From Psychrobacter sp. bablab_jr014 (GTDB lineage: Bacteria; Pseudomonadota; Gammaproteobacteria; Pseudomonadales; Moraxellaceae), in assembly GCF_016464015.1 (NCBI RefSeq), contig NZ_JACDXT010000005.1:62001-126000 (forward strand): a stretch of DNA of 64,000 bases, given 5' to 3'. Both the position numbers and the translations under genes were made by a program. Below the pieces are notes generated by a model. The model worked only from the letters and a program-made list of their open reading frames with translations, had not been told where the DNA came from and did no database searches. Positions 46,622 to 55,938 of this stretch are shown here, one piece after another (the first letter of the stretch is position 1; each line of letters begins with the position of its first letter).

Positions 46622-48769
46622 TTAAATGGCGTCACTGTCTGCCTGAATGGCAGTCAAGGCGATGGTGTAGATAATGTCATCCACCAAGGCCCCGCGTGAT
46701 AAATCATTGACAGGCTTATTTAACCCTTGCAGCATGGGGCCGACACTGACCACATTGGCGCTACGCTGCACCGCTTTGTAGGTCGTGTTGCCTGTATTTA
46801 AGTCAGGGAAAATAAACACGTTGGCTTGACCTGCTACGGGTGAGTTGGGTGCTTTTTGTTTGCCCACGCTCATGACTGAGGCGGCATCGTATTGTAGCGG
46901 GCCATCAACCATCAAGTCAGGCGCCCGCTCACGTACAATACGTGTGGCCTCAGTGACTTTATCCACGTCCGCGCCCGTGCCTGATGAGCCTGTCGAATAG
47001 CTGATCATCGCGACTTTTGGCTCAATACCAAAGGCGGTCGCCGACTGCGCCGATTGAATGGCAATCTCGGCAAGCTCAGCCGCGCTTGGGTCAGGGTTAA
47101 TTGCGCAATCGCCATACACCACCACTTGTTCAGGCAGCAGCATAAAAAATACCGACGATACTAAGGAATACTGCGGCGCAGTCTTAATCAACTGAAAGGC
47201 GGGGCGTACGGTGTTGGCAGTGGTGTGTACTGCGCCTGAGACAAGACCATCGACTTCGCCAAGCTGAAGCATAATTGTCCCCAAAAACACCGTATCGAGC
47301 AGCTGCTCAGCGGCGACAGGCTCGCTGGTTTTGCCACGGCGGCGCTCGACCACCGCCTTGATGTATTTAGGCATATCCACATCAGCAGGGTCGATAATTT
47401 CTAAGCCCTCAGGCATCGTCAAATCACGATTTTTAATCACTTGCTCGACGTCTGCACGCTTGGCGAGCAGCACGCAGTTGGCGATACCGCGACTTTGACA
47501 AATACACGCCGCTTCAACCGTACGCGGTTCGTCGCCTTCGGGCAGGACGATGCGTTTTTTGGCGTGTTGGGCTTTTTTGACCAGCTGATGACGAAACGCA
47601 GACGGCGATAAGCGCGGGGTGTAGCTGTGGCTAAAGTAATCTTTTATCCAGCTTAAGTCCAAATGCGCCGCCACATAGCGGGTGACTTCTTGTGCGCGGT
47701 CAATATCATCGCTCGGTATCTCAGCGCTGATGTTAAGTAAGTTTTGTACCGTCTCAAAGCTGTCGGTCTCAACCTGCATAATCGGTATGCCTGTCTTGAG
47801 CGCCGATTGCCACAGCTCCGTAACCGTATCGTTGGGCGCGATGCCGCCTGTCAACACCAAACCTGCCAAAGGGATACCGTTGATGCACGCCAGCGCCGCT
47901 GCCAGCAGTAGCTCATCACGATCCCCAGGCACGACAATCAACGTGCCACGTTTAAACACCGAATCCACTCGCGCGACCGAACGCGCGGTTAGGCTGATGT
48001 TATTCACACGGCGCGACTTTGCCTCACCGACATTGATCCATGTCGCACCAAGCGCCATGGCAATATCCCAAGTACGCGGCACGGATAAGGAGTTGCTAAA
48101 CGGCACAACGCCAATCAAGCGAAACTGCTCGGTATAAAAGTACGGCGACTGCTTTTGTACCGCACGGATAAAGGTATCATCGAGACTGACCATCGCCTCA
48201 CCAGGCGCGACAGGCTGACTCTCAAAGGTGTTTGGCACATCATGCACCCGCATCAAAATACAGCCAAGTGTACGGTCGCTGGCGACGCTGCCAAAATCGC
48301 GCGCGTGTACGTCGAGCTTGTCCGCGAGCTGTTCAGGGTGCTGCATATCAACGGTGCTGACAAAAATAACTTTGGCATCTAACGCATGCGCCAGCGCGCG
48401 GTTAATCTGCGAGGCGTAAGACGCTTCGGTAGTCGGCACCAAGCCTTCACAAATCACCACGTCATAATCATCACCCAACTGATGATAGTTGACCACCACT
48501 TCTTCCATCAAGTCATCCATATTGTCATCGCCCAGCATTCGCTCAACGTGTTGGCGATTGATAGACGGCGGCGGCTGTAGCCCAAACGCATGGGTAATCA
48601 GCGTGCTGGTACTGTCTAAGCTATTTTGCCTGTCTAAGGTGTCCTCTTGCAAAAACGGCTTCATAAAACCCGCTTTGATACCGTTATAATCAAACGCGCG
48701 AATCAGTCCGAGCGCCGCTGAGGTCACGCCGATACCGCGACTGATGGGAACAAGTAAAATGGTCTGCAT
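46622..48769 (-). CDS. pta: Phosphate acetyltransferase, long form
   Basis: A 715-residue enzyme interconverting acetyl-CoA and acetyl phosphate. The N-terminal BioD-like/DRTGG regulatory part starts QTILLVPISRGIGVTSAALG and includes the DRTGG-type segment (ISLTARSVARVDSVFKRGTLIVVPGDRDE, seen around residues 240-270). The C-terminal catalytic PTA domain carries KKRIVLPEGDEPRTVEAA, GLVSGAVHTTANTVRPA, MISYSTGSSGTGADVDKV and GPLQYDAASV. ATG 48769 with GGAG six bases upstream is chosen; the 25-codon extension is not conserved in style. It lies 113 bp after ackA in the same direction. Confidence 0.96.
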   Translation of the reverse strand: MQTILLVPISRGIGVTSAALGLIRAFDYNGIKAGFMKPFLQEDTLDRQNSLDSTSTLITHAFGLQPPPSINRQHVERMLGDDNMDDLMEEVVVNYHQLGDDYDVVICEGLVPTTEASYASQINRALAHALDAKVIFVSTVDMQHPEQLADKLDVHARDFGSVASDRTLGCILMRVHDVPNTFESQPVAPGEAMVSLDDTFIRAVQKQSPYFYTEQFRLIGVVPFSNSLSVPRTWDIAMALGATWINVGEAKSRRVNNISLTARSVARVDSVFKRGTLIVVPGDRDELLLAAALACINGIPLAGLVLTGGIAPNDTVTELWQSALKTGIPIMQVETDSFETVQNLLNISAEIPSDDIDRAQEVTRYVAAHLDLSWIKDYFSHSYTPRLSPSAFRHQLVKKAQHAKKRIVLPEGDEPRTVEAACICQSRGIANCVLLAKRADVEQVIKNRDLTMPEGLEIIDPADVDMPKYIKAVVERRRGKTSEPVAAEQLLDTVFLGTIMLQLGEVDGLVSGAVHTTANTVRPAFQLIKTAPQYSLVSSVFFMLLPEQVVVYGDCAINPDPSAAELAEIAIQSAQSATAFGIEPKVAMISYSTGSSGTGADVDKVTEATRIVRERAPDLMVDGPLQYDAASVMSVGKQKAPNSPVAGQANVFIFPDLNTGNTTYKAVQRSANVVSVGPMLQGLNKPVNDLSRGALVDDIIYTIALTAIQADSDAI

Positions 48770-48882
48770 AACAGCTCCTAAACAGATGGCACAGTCCACC
48801 TGATGGCAGAAATAAAGGTCGAAAAGTAAATCAGGCGAGGGCATAAGTTGCCCATGATCCAGCGATCACACCAATGAGCAGG

Positions 48883-50094
48883 CTAAAGCGCCTCCATGCC
48901 CAATGCCGCGCGCGTCTCTTGCGCGATGCGGCATTCTTCATCGGTCGGTATCACCCACAGCTCAAGGGCGCTGTCTTCGGCATGAAAACTGCCCTCAGCA
49001 CCGCGAATCAGCGCATTATTTTTATCATCATCAATCTTAATACCAAAGTGACGCATGACCTTTAAAATACGCGCACGCGTGTCGGCGGCATTTTCACCGA
49101 TGCCGCCTGTAAACACAATACCTGTCAGCTCAGGCAGGGCGCAGCTGAGCGATGCCAAATATTTGCCCGCGCGATAGCAAAACATCTCAATCGCTAGCGC
49201 CGCATCGTCATCGCCATCGGCTGCTGCTTGCTCAATCATACGCATGTCATTGGACAGCCCTGAAATGCCAAACAGCCCGCTTTGGTTGTTGAGCATATCG
49301 TTGACTTCTTCAAGGCTCATGTTCAGCGTGCGCTTTAGGTGAATGTGCAAGCTTGGGTCCACATCACCACTACGCGTGCCCATCATCAGACCCTCAAGCG
49401 GCGTCAAGCCCATGCTGGTGTCCAGACTCTCGCCATCATAGACCGCAGTTGCCGAGCAGCCATTACCCAGATGCGCGGTCAGCCAGCCGTGCTTGCCTGT
49501 CTTATCGGTTAGTTGGCTTGCGCGGTCAGAAACATAGGCGTGTGAGGTGCCATGAGCACCATAACGGCGGATACGGTGCTCATCATACAGCGCTTTGGGC
49601 ACAGGATAGCGGTAGGCCACAGGCGGCATGGTCTGGTGAAATGCGGTATCAAACACCACCGCTTGTGGTACATTAGGATAAATGGCTTCAACCGCTTCTA
49701 CGCCCAGCGCATTGGCAGGGTTGTGCAGGGGTGCTAAGATTTTTAGGCGCTTGATTTCTGCCAATACGTGCGGGGTCACGCGCTCGGCTGCCGAAAATTC
49801 GCGTCCGCCATGCACCACACGGTGCCCGACCGCTACAAAATGATACTGCTCAAGCAAGCCCAAAATCTTTTGTAAGGCCAACTGGTGCTGACCGCCAGGG
49901 ATGCTAATCTCTTGCGACTCCCCTGCCAAATTCTTGTGCTTAATGTGCGCCGTGTCCAAGCCGAGGTTTTCTGCCAAGCCTGTGATGCGCGTGCGGTTGT
50001 CAGAGCTAATCAGCGCGTATTTGATAGAAGACGACCCACAGTTAAGCACCAATGTGGGGTCAATGAGATCATTTGTAGTGGAGCGGTCAGTCAT
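48883..50094 (-). CDS. ackA: Acetate kinase
   Basis: A 403-residue kinase interconverting acetate + ATP and acetyl phosphate, partner of Pta. Family signatures are VLNCGSSSIKYAL near the N-terminus, HRVVHGGREF, the second acetokinase signature DTAFHQTMPPVAYRYPVP, RYGAHGTSHAYVS with the catalytic arginine nearby, HLGNGCSATAVYDG, DTSMGLTPLEGLMMGTRSGD and the C-terminal FTGGIGENAA. AAGGACATACT precedes the ATG. Upstream lies a long repeat-bearing gap. Confidence 0.97.
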   Translation of the reverse strand: MTDRSTTNDLIDPTLVLNCGSSSIKYALISSDNRTRITGLAENLGLDTAHIKHKNLAGESQEISIPGGQHQLALQKILGLLEQYHFVAVGHRVVHGGREFSAAERVTPHVLAEIKRLKILAPLHNPANALGVEAVEAIYPNVPQAVVFDTAFHQTMPPVAYRYPVPKALYDEHRIRRYGAHGTSHAYVSDRASQLTDKTGKHGWLTAHLGNGCSATAVYDGESLDTSMGLTPLEGLMMGTRSGDVDPSLHIHLKRTLNMSLEEVNDMLNNQSGLFGISGLSNDMRMIEQAAADGDDDAALAIEMFCYRAGKYLASLSCALPELTGIVFTGGIGENAADTRARILKVMRHFGIKIDDDKNNALIRGAEGSFHAEDSALELWVIPTDEECRIAQETRAALGMEAL

Positions 50095-50360
50095 AGTATG
50101 TCCTTATAAAATGAATGGTACAGCGAGCGTCTTATTACACGTATTTAAGCGCTTTAGGCAGGCATTATTGCTGCGCTGCTAAGTCATCAAGCGCCAAAGC
50201 GTTACGCATAAAATACGCGCATTTTTATTGTTATAGTCAGGTCTTTTTAAAATAGGTATCGCGAAAAAAGCCGTGTCATCAGGTCTATTGATTAAGGCAT
50301 AGCCTCTAATCTTGAATCTATAGCAAAGCCCAAATAAAACTGATATAGCATCAAAAACAC

Positions 50361-50436
50361 GCAAGATTAAAGGCTATTTTCCTTGCTTGCTGTGACTTCG
50401 TCTCCAGATGCTGCGAAAAATAGCCTTTAATCTTGC
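50361..50436. repeat. Dispersed hairpin repeat, copy 2
   Basis: GCAAGATTAAAGGCTATTTT (50361-50380) and its exact reverse complement (50417-50436) form a perfect 20-bp stem. The loop CCTTGCTTGCTGTGACTTCG...GATGCTGCG is the reverse complement, with changes, of the loop at 6107-6150. Confidence 0.75.
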
Positions 50437-50875
50437 TGTATCATTTTTAAATTGACTTGACTATAACTACATAAATATAAAATAGCCAAGTAGCATACGC
50501 TACTATTGGCATATACAAACTGCCAAATCACTATAAGCGGGCATGAACCCTGCCGTCAAGTAGCAAAACGTGAGGTTGGGCGCGTCTGTACGGCTTTATG
50601 GTCGGCGCTTGATGCGTGTGGACGGTCACCGTTATGAACGCATAAGCGTTTGAATTGAAGACACGCCCTAAAACATCAAACAACAAAATTGTTGTTTAAT
50701 CCCTGCAATCCACGCAAAGTATTGTCGATTAATGCTATGATAAAACGCCTATACACAGCGCCTCTATTTGGCGCTGTTATTGTACCAAAATAGGTCGCCG
50801 AGGCTGATAAATAGCGGTTGGTGAATCGCGGCTGATGAATTATAGGTACGCTGCTATCTTTTGTAAGGGTGTGTT
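50437..50875. other. Gap upstream of lptM with a MITE end
   Basis: The 781-bp gap between ackA and lptM contains the hairpin repeat and, at 50641-50670, the reverse complement of TAGGGCGTGTCTTCAATTC plus about ten related bases, a MITE end. A weak partner (TTGGGCGCGTCT, about 50575) could mark the other end of a degenerate element. No gene or RNA is evident. Confidence 0.5.
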
Positions 50876-51133
50876 ATGTCGTCTTCTATTAAAAATAAGC
50901 CATCTGTTGATGTGCGTGTGCTGCGTCTTATTGGCATGCTATGTATTGGCAGCAGCTTGGTTGTCGGCTGCGGTCAAAAGGGCGACTTGTATTTGCCTGC
51001 AGGCAGTGCCAGCTCTGAGAGTAAGCAAATGATTGAAAGTGGCAGCAGTCCACAAGATGATGCCTTTGCGCGTGTGGACGATGAGCCGATGACGGACTTG
51101 CCAAGCGCGAGCAGCGACCCCAACGACTATTAA
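50876..51133 (+). CDS. lptM: LPS translocon maturation chaperone LptM-like lipoprotein
   Basis: An 85-residue lipoprotein. The leader ends in VVGC (Cys32), and the mature part starts CGQKGDLYLPAG, the LptM/YifL hallmark (CGxKGxLYLP). LptM helps oxidise and assemble the LptDE lipopolysaccharide translocon. The rest is a Ser/Asp-rich tail without predicted structure. It precedes lysA and dapF exactly as the equivalent small lipoprotein gene does in Pseudomonas. GGGTGT precedes ATG 50876. Confidence 0.9.
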   Translation: MSSSIKNKPSVDVRVLRLIGMLCIGSSLVVGCGQKGDLYLPAGSASSESKQMIESGSSPQDDAFARVDDEPMTDLPSASSDPNDY

Positions 51134-51156
51134 TGCCGGTTGATTTATTTCGCGTC

Positions 51157-51210
51157 AGATCTTAATGGCTTAGATCTTAATATTTGAGGTCTTAATAGCT
51201 CAGGTCTTAA
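51157..51210 (+). repeat. Four 15-bp-period direct repeats upstream of lysA
   Basis: The motif aG(A/G)TCTTAA recurs at 51157, 51172, 51187 and 51202, at exact 15-bp intervals. It could be a regulator-binding array or slippage-generated sequence. Confidence 0.65.
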
Positions 51211-51269
51211 AAATATAGGCGAGAATGCGCCGTAATTTTTGAATGTTTGAACAACTTAGAGATATCGTT

Positions 51270-52613
51270 ATGAGTAATTGTGAAGCTGCCACTGTGAGCA
51301 CCCAAACTGAGGCAGGATTGTATATTGATGCTAATGCCTTAACCCAGCATTTGCCAGCGCTTAGCTATCAAGGCGATGCGCTACAGATTGAGTCGGTCAG
51401 TATTAAGGATTTGGCACAGACTTACGGCACGCCCTGCTATGTGTATTCAAAACAGGCAATACTAGACGTGTACCATGCCTATAGCACGCATTTTGCCAAG
51501 ATTGACCATCAGATTTGCTATGCGGTAAAGGCCAATTCAAACCTTGCTGTCTTAAGCGTATTGGCAGAGGCGGGCGCAGGCTTTGATATCGTATCACGCG
51601 GCGAGCTGATGCGTGTATTGGCCGCAGGCGGGCAGGCGTCACGTGTGGTCTTTTCAGGCGTGGGCAAAACACCAGCGGACATCGAATATGCGCTGGGTCA
51701 AGGCATCGGCTGCTTTAATGTAGAATCTATCAGCGAGCTGTCTATCATCAATGACGTGGCACAAAAGCTGGACAAAAAAGCGCCAATTTCACTGCGCGTC
51801 AATCCTGATGTGGATGCCAATACCCACCCATACATTTCGACAGGTCTAAAAGACAACAAATTCGGCATCTCTCACGATAAGGCAATTGCGGTTTATAAAG
51901 ATGCCGCGCAAATGTCGCACATTGATATTCTAGGTATCGACTGCCATATTGGTTCACAGTTGACGCAGGTTGAGCCATTTGTTGCCGCGCTTGATAAATT
52001 GATTGAGCTGATTGAGCAGCTACGCGCTAAAGGCATTGCGCTCAAACACATTGATTTGGGCGGCGGCTTGGGCGTGCGCTACATTGATGAGCAGCCTGTG
52101 AGCGTTGCTGATTTTGCCGCTGCTTTGTTGCCAAAATTGCAAGACTTGGGTTTGAGCGTGTTCTTTGAGCCAGGTCGCAGTATGGTAGCGAATGCAGGTA
52201 TTTTGATTACTGAAGTCAATATCTTAAAGCCCACCGAGCACAAAAACTTTGCCATCGTGGATGCAGCGATGAACGATTTGATTCGTCCTGCCTTGTATCA
52301 AGCCGAAATGGCCGTTATCCCCAGTACCTTGCCTAAAAAGGATGTGGACGCTGAAAATGCAGAAGCGTGGGACATTGTTGGCGCGATTTGTGAAACGGGC
52401 GACTTTTTGGCAAAAAATCGCGTACTGTCATTGGCGGTCGGCGATTTGCTCGCGGTGACAGGTGCAGGCGCGTATGGGTTTAATATGAGCAGCAACTACA
52501 ATACGCGTCCACGCGCTGCCGAAGTGATGGTATCAGGCAGTCAGCATCAGCTTATTAAGCCGCGCGAAACGGTTGAGGCACTCTACGCTGATGAGCAGCT
52601 GTGGCAAAGCTAG
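51270..52613 (+). CDS. lysA: Diaminopimelate decarboxylase
   Basis: A 447-residue PLP enzyme that makes L-lysine from meso-diaminopimelate. Markers: the PLP lysine in CYAVKANSN (about residue 90), FSGVGKTPADIE, NPDVDANTHPYISTGLKDNKFG, HIGSQL, DLGGGLGVRY, EPGRSMVANAG, CETGDF with catalytic cysteine, and GAYGFNMSSNYN. An upstream ATG at 51243 adds nine residues but has no ribosome binding site, whereas AGAGA lies about eight bases before 51270. The TAG stop (52611-52613) is the start of a MITE-like element. Confidence 0.96.
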   Translation: MSNCEAATVSTQTEAGLYIDANALTQHLPALSYQGDALQIESVSIKDLAQTYGTPCYVYSKQAILDVYHAYSTHFAKIDHQICYAVKANSNLAVLSVLAEAGAGFDIVSRGELMRVLAAGGQASRVVFSGVGKTPADIEYALGQGIGCFNVESISELSIINDVAQKLDKKAPISLRVNPDVDANTHPYISTGLKDNKFGISHDKAIAVYKDAAQMSHIDILGIDCHIGSQLTQVEPFVAALDKLIELIEQLRAKGIALKHIDLGGGLGVRYIDEQPVSVADFAAALLPKLQDLGLSVFFEPGRSMVANAGILITEVNILKPTEHKNFAIVDAAMNDLIRPALYQAEMAVIPSTLPKKDVDAENAEAWDIVGAICETGDFLAKNRVLSLAVGDLLAVTGAGAYGFNMSSNYNTRPRAAEVMVSGSQHQLIKPRETVEALYADEQLWQS

Positions 52614-52783
52614 GGCGTGTCTTCAATTCAAACGTCTACGACTAAATGGGCTAAAAATGGCTAAATCTGCGGCAAACGGTGTCAAATAGCTGGTCAATAT
52701 CTTGATATTATCTGCGCTATTTTCCTTGTTTGCCTGCAATTTATCTCATTTTTATCACCATTTTTAAAATGAAGACACACCTA
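52611..52783. repeat. MITE-like element, 173 bp, copy 3
   Basis: The left end is TAGGGCGTGTCTTCAATTC and the right end GAAGACACACCTA, imperfect inverted repeats. The interior is nearly identical to copy 1 over about 140 bp (differences include cttt/ctgc and ggcc/ggtc). It begins inside the lysA stop codon and lies between lysA and its terminator. Confidence 0.85.
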
Positions 52784-52863
52784 ACAAAAGCGACATTAAG
52801 CACTAAGCGATTGTGCAGCCTGATATGCGCTTTATTTACCATTGATAACTGACTTACGATTGT

Positions 52864-52896
52864 CCCATTGTTGCCAAAACGATGGGATTTTTCATC
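52864..52896 (+). terminator. Intrinsic terminator of lysA
   Basis: TCCCAT and ATGGGA form the stem around a loop of roughly 15 bases, followed by TTTTT. It separates lysA from dapF. Confidence 0.7.
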
Positions 52897-53030
52897 ACTA
52901 TACGCCAAGCTAACGATACCTCGAGATAACAATGGCTGCTGGGCGCAGCGCGATGACGGCGTGCATTACCATTGCAACATACAGCGTGCTACTATTAGGC
53001 ACAGATAAAAACAGAACAGGATACATGGAT

Positions 53031-53918
53031 ATGTTAATTGAGTTTACCAAGATGCATGGGCTGGGCAATGACTTTATGGTTATTGACTTGGTCACGCAGC
53101 GCCTTGATTTAACTACTGAGCTGGTACAGCTTTTGGGTGACCGCCATTTGGGCATTGGTTTTGACCAGCTGCTTGTGGTAGAGCCACCGATGCGCCCTGA
53201 TGTTGATTTTAGCTATCGTATTTTTAATACTGACGGTAGTGAAGTCGAGCAGTGCGGCAATGGCGCCCGCTGTTTTGCCCGTTTTGTACAAGCGCGCAAG
53301 CTGTCGTTTAAACAGCGCATCCGTGTGGAGACAGCAAGCGGCGTGATTACCTTGACTACTGACCGTTATGGCTGGGTTGAGGTGGACATGGGTAAACCAA
53401 AATTCGAGCCGTCCGAGATTCCATTTACCCCCAAAGCGATTACCAAAATCCAAAATGCCTATCATTTGGATGTGGCGGGCAAGCCTGTACAGCTGTATGT
53501 AGCCAATATGGGCAATCCGCACGCCGTTATCCGTGTTGATGATGTGCTCGACGCCGATGTTGAGACACTCGGTCGTGCGATTGAGTCGCACCCTGCATTT
53601 CCTGACAAGGTCAATGTTGGCTTTATGCAAGTCATGAATCAGCGTCATATTCGTCTGCGCGTCTATGAGCGCGGTGTGGGCGAGACCCAAGCCTGCGGTA
53701 CAGGCGCGTGCGCAGCGGTTGCAATAGGCGTACGTGAAGGTTGGCTGGACGAAGGCGCGGATATTCGCGCCCAATTATACGGCGGCAGTCTCGTGATTCG
53801 CTGGCAGCCAGGCTATGCTGTCATGATGACAGGCCCGACCGCTTTCGTTTATGAGGGCGTCTTTAGTCCTGATGGTTTGATGGCGCAAGCTGGCATTAAA
53901 CCCCCATCAAACGCGTAA
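53031..53918 (+). CDS. dapF: Diaminopimelate epimerase
   Basis: A 295-residue cofactor-free racemase that converts LL- to meso-diaminopimelate for lysine and peptidoglycan. The two catalytic cysteines are in [13 protein letters not shown] (about residue 78) and [13 protein letters not shown] (about residue 223), with [13 protein letters not shown] at the N-terminus and NMGNPHAV in the middle. Three starts are possible: 52932 (long), 53025 and 53031. AGGA is nine bases before 53031 and only three before 53025, so [14 protein letters not shown] is chosen. xerC follows after 11 bases. Confidence 0.96.
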   Translation: MLIEFTKMHGLGNDFMVIDLVTQRLDLTTELVQLLGDRHLGIGFDQLLVVEPPMRPDVDFSYRIFNTDGSEVEQCGNGARCFARFVQARKLSFKQRIRVETASGVITLTTDRYGWVEVDMGKPKFEPSEIPFTPKAITKIQNAYHLDVAGKPVQLYVANMGNPHAVIRVDDVLDADVETLGRAIESHPAFPDKVNVGFMQVMNQRHIRLRVYERGVGETQACGTGACAAVAIGVREGWLDEGADIRAQLYGGSLVIRWQPGYAVMMTGPTAFVYEGVFSPDGLMAQAGIKPPSNA

Positions 53919-53929
53919 TAAAACCGTAC

Positions 53930-54961
53930 ATGGACACCAAGCGCCCGCGGTCTGAGCGTCTATTAAAAGACGCCAGTGCCACACAGCCCATAGCGAACGA
54001 CAGCGCCGACAGCCTTGCTTTTGATGCACTGATGTCGCCTGTCGAGCGCTGGCTTGCGACCCTTGCGCGCGAAAACCACTCCCTACATACCCAAACTGCC
54101 TATCATGCTGCCGTGGCTCAACTGGCGCGGCATCTGTGTGCCCAGCGTTTGACATGGACGCGCTGTGATAAGCGCCAGCTTGCCAAACACGTCACTCATC
54201 GCCTTGAAGAAGACGGCTTGAGCCTTGCCAGCATGCAGCAAGCGCTGTCCGCGATTCGGCATTTTTATGGTTGGCTGATTGATGAAGGGCAGGCACGTAT
54301 CAATCCTGCGCTTGGCTATCAGCTGGCACGCGGCGCACGTGCGCTGCCCAGTATTGCTGATATTGACGTCATTACCCAGCTGCTTGACCAGCCTGCGCCC
54401 GACACGCCCAATCAAACACGGCTGTGGCTGCGTGATAAAGCCATGTTTGAGCTGCTCTACAGCAGTGGCCTACGTGTCAGTGAGCTTGTGACCCTTGATA
54501 TGCATGACCTTGACCCAGCGCGCCAACAAGTGCGCGTCACGGGCAAAGGCAACAAAGTCCGTCTTGTGCCTGTCGGTGCGCGTGCGCTGGCGGCCATTGA
54601 GCGCTATTTGCCGCACCGCGCCTTGTGGAGCGAGCATGTGGACGAGGCACTGTTTATCAGCGAAAAGCTCGGCAAGCGCTTGACCACCCGTGCTGTACAG
54701 CAACGCCTTAAAGTCGCGGCAAAACGTGCAGGCATCGACCAAAACCTATATCCGCACTTATTGCGCCACTGCTTTGCCTCACACATGCTCTCAAACAGTG
54801 GCGATTTGCGCGCGGTGCAAGAGATGCTTGGGCATGCCGACATTGGCACAACGCAGATTTATACCCACGTCGATTTTGCCCGTTTGACCCAAGTCTACGA
54901 CACCGCGCACCCGCGTGCGTCTCGCCAAAAACCGCGCACTAAGCCAAGCGATGGCAATTAA
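53930..54961 (+). CDS. xerC: Tyrosine recombinase XerC
   Basis: A 343-residue site-specific recombinase that works with XerD at dif to resolve chromosome dimers. The N-terminal SAM-like DNA-binding domain (about residues 35-130) starts SPVERWLATLARENHSLHTQ. Catalytic residues are the arginine in YSSGLRVSELV, the lysine in TGKGNKVRLVP, HLLRHCFASH (His and Arg), GHADIGTTQIYTH with Tyr311 as the nucleophile. The extra length over E. coli (298) is a disordered N-terminal tail. It follows dapF tightly; the DUF484 gene seen between them in other bacteria is absent. Its 3' end overlaps a convergent gene by 23 bp. Confidence 0.96.
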   Translation: MDTKRPRSERLLKDASATQPIANDSADSLAFDALMSPVERWLATLARENHSLHTQTAYHAAVAQLARHLCAQRLTWTRCDKRQLAKHVTHRLEEDGLSLASMQQALSAIRHFYGWLIDEGQARINPALGYQLARGARALPSIADIDVITQLLDQPAPDTPNQTRLWLRDKAMFELLYSSGLRVSELVTLDMHDLDPARQQVRVTGKGNKVRLVPVGARALAAIERYLPHRALWSEHVDEALFISEKLGKRLTTRAVQQRLKVAAKRAGIDQNLYPHLLRHCFASHMLSNSGDLRAVQEMLGHADIGTTQIYTHVDFARLTQVYDTAHPRASRQKPRTKPSDGN

Positions 54962-55826
54962 AAATCGGTAGCGCCTCACGTCCTTTTTCTTGTGCCGCGT
55001 TATCCAGCGTTGCCATCACTAACGCATAGTCTTGTGCTGCCTCATGGTCTGCCAATGCACTGTGGCTATAATCTGCTGCTATCGTGCCATCATGACGTGT
55101 TATCGCGCTGTGTCCCCACGTCTCACGCGCCGCCTGCTTGGGATACTGATGCGTGCCGCCTTGGGCGGCGCCAATCACCATACATTGACTGTCGAGCGCC
55201 CGCGCTTGCAAAAGTAGTGACCAATGCGCTTGTCCTGTTAAATACGTAAATGCCGAGGGCGCGCTCACTATATCGCTGCCTGCTTGACGCAGCCGCTGCG
55301 CTAGGGCAGGAAAGCGCAAATCAAAGCACACCATCATGCCCAAATGAAAGGTCGCGTCATCCAGTCTAATCGGTGCGACCACCGTTTTTGTGCCCGCCTC
55401 AAAGGTCGCCGCCTCATTATAGCTGCCCGTATCGTCCGCCACTGTCGCTTGAAACAGATGAATCTTGTCGTAGCGTGCCACTTGCGAGCCATCAGGCGCG
55501 AACAGTTGACTGACTTGACGCAAGCGCTCATTGGGCACAGGCATCCCATCAGGGCGATAGGGGCAAGGCAATGTCCCTGCGAGCAGATGTATTTGATGCT
55601 GCGCGGCAAGCTGTGCCAGCGAGCTTGATAAGGCATCAAATTGCTCAGCAGTTGCCGTTTGTGCCCCCATGCTACAGCAGTTTTCAGGCAGTACCACGAG
55701 CTGTGCGCCTTGTATGCTTGCGTCTTTTACCGCCTGCGCGATGGTTTCGAGATTTTTTTTAATGTCTTGTTGGCTGTTCATTTGCACCGCAGCTACAGAC
55801 AAGGTACGGTCAGTAATGGATCGCAT
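54939..55826 (-). CDS. Carbon-nitrogen hydrolase, nitrilase superfamily (Nit1/omega-amidase-like)
   Basis: A 295-residue hydrolase with the complete Glu-Lys-Cys triad: Glu48 in VVLPENC, Lys121 in ARYDKIHLF and Cys167 in GMMVCFDLRFP. The N-terminal LSVAAVQMNSQQDIKKNLET is typical. It resembles the Nit1 group (deaminated glutathione amidase) more than true nitrilases, because of the CFDLRFP context. The substrate is inferred from family only. The last 23 bases overlap the end of xerC on the opposite strand. Confidence 0.9.
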   Translation of the reverse strand: MRSITDRTLSVAAVQMNSQQDIKKNLETIAQAVKDASIQGAQLVVLPENCCSMGAQTATAEQFDALSSSLAQLAAQHQIHLLAGTLPCPYRPDGMPVPNERLRQVSQLFAPDGSQVARYDKIHLFQATVADDTGSYNEAATFEAGTKTVVAPIRLDDATFHLGMMVCFDLRFPALAQRLRQAGSDIVSAPSAFTYLTGQAHWSLLLQARALDSQCMVIGAAQGGTHQYPKQAARETWGHSAITRHDGTIAADYSHSALADHEAAQDYALVMATLDNAAQEKGREALPIFNCHRLA

Positions 55827-55938
55827 AATGCTCCTTAATCTTGTGTGAATTAAAAATTAACCATAAACTGTATGCCAATAGACGCCACTGTGCGCCTTTT
55901 GCGCGTATTTTTCTAGGCTAACGCATCATTGCATACAT

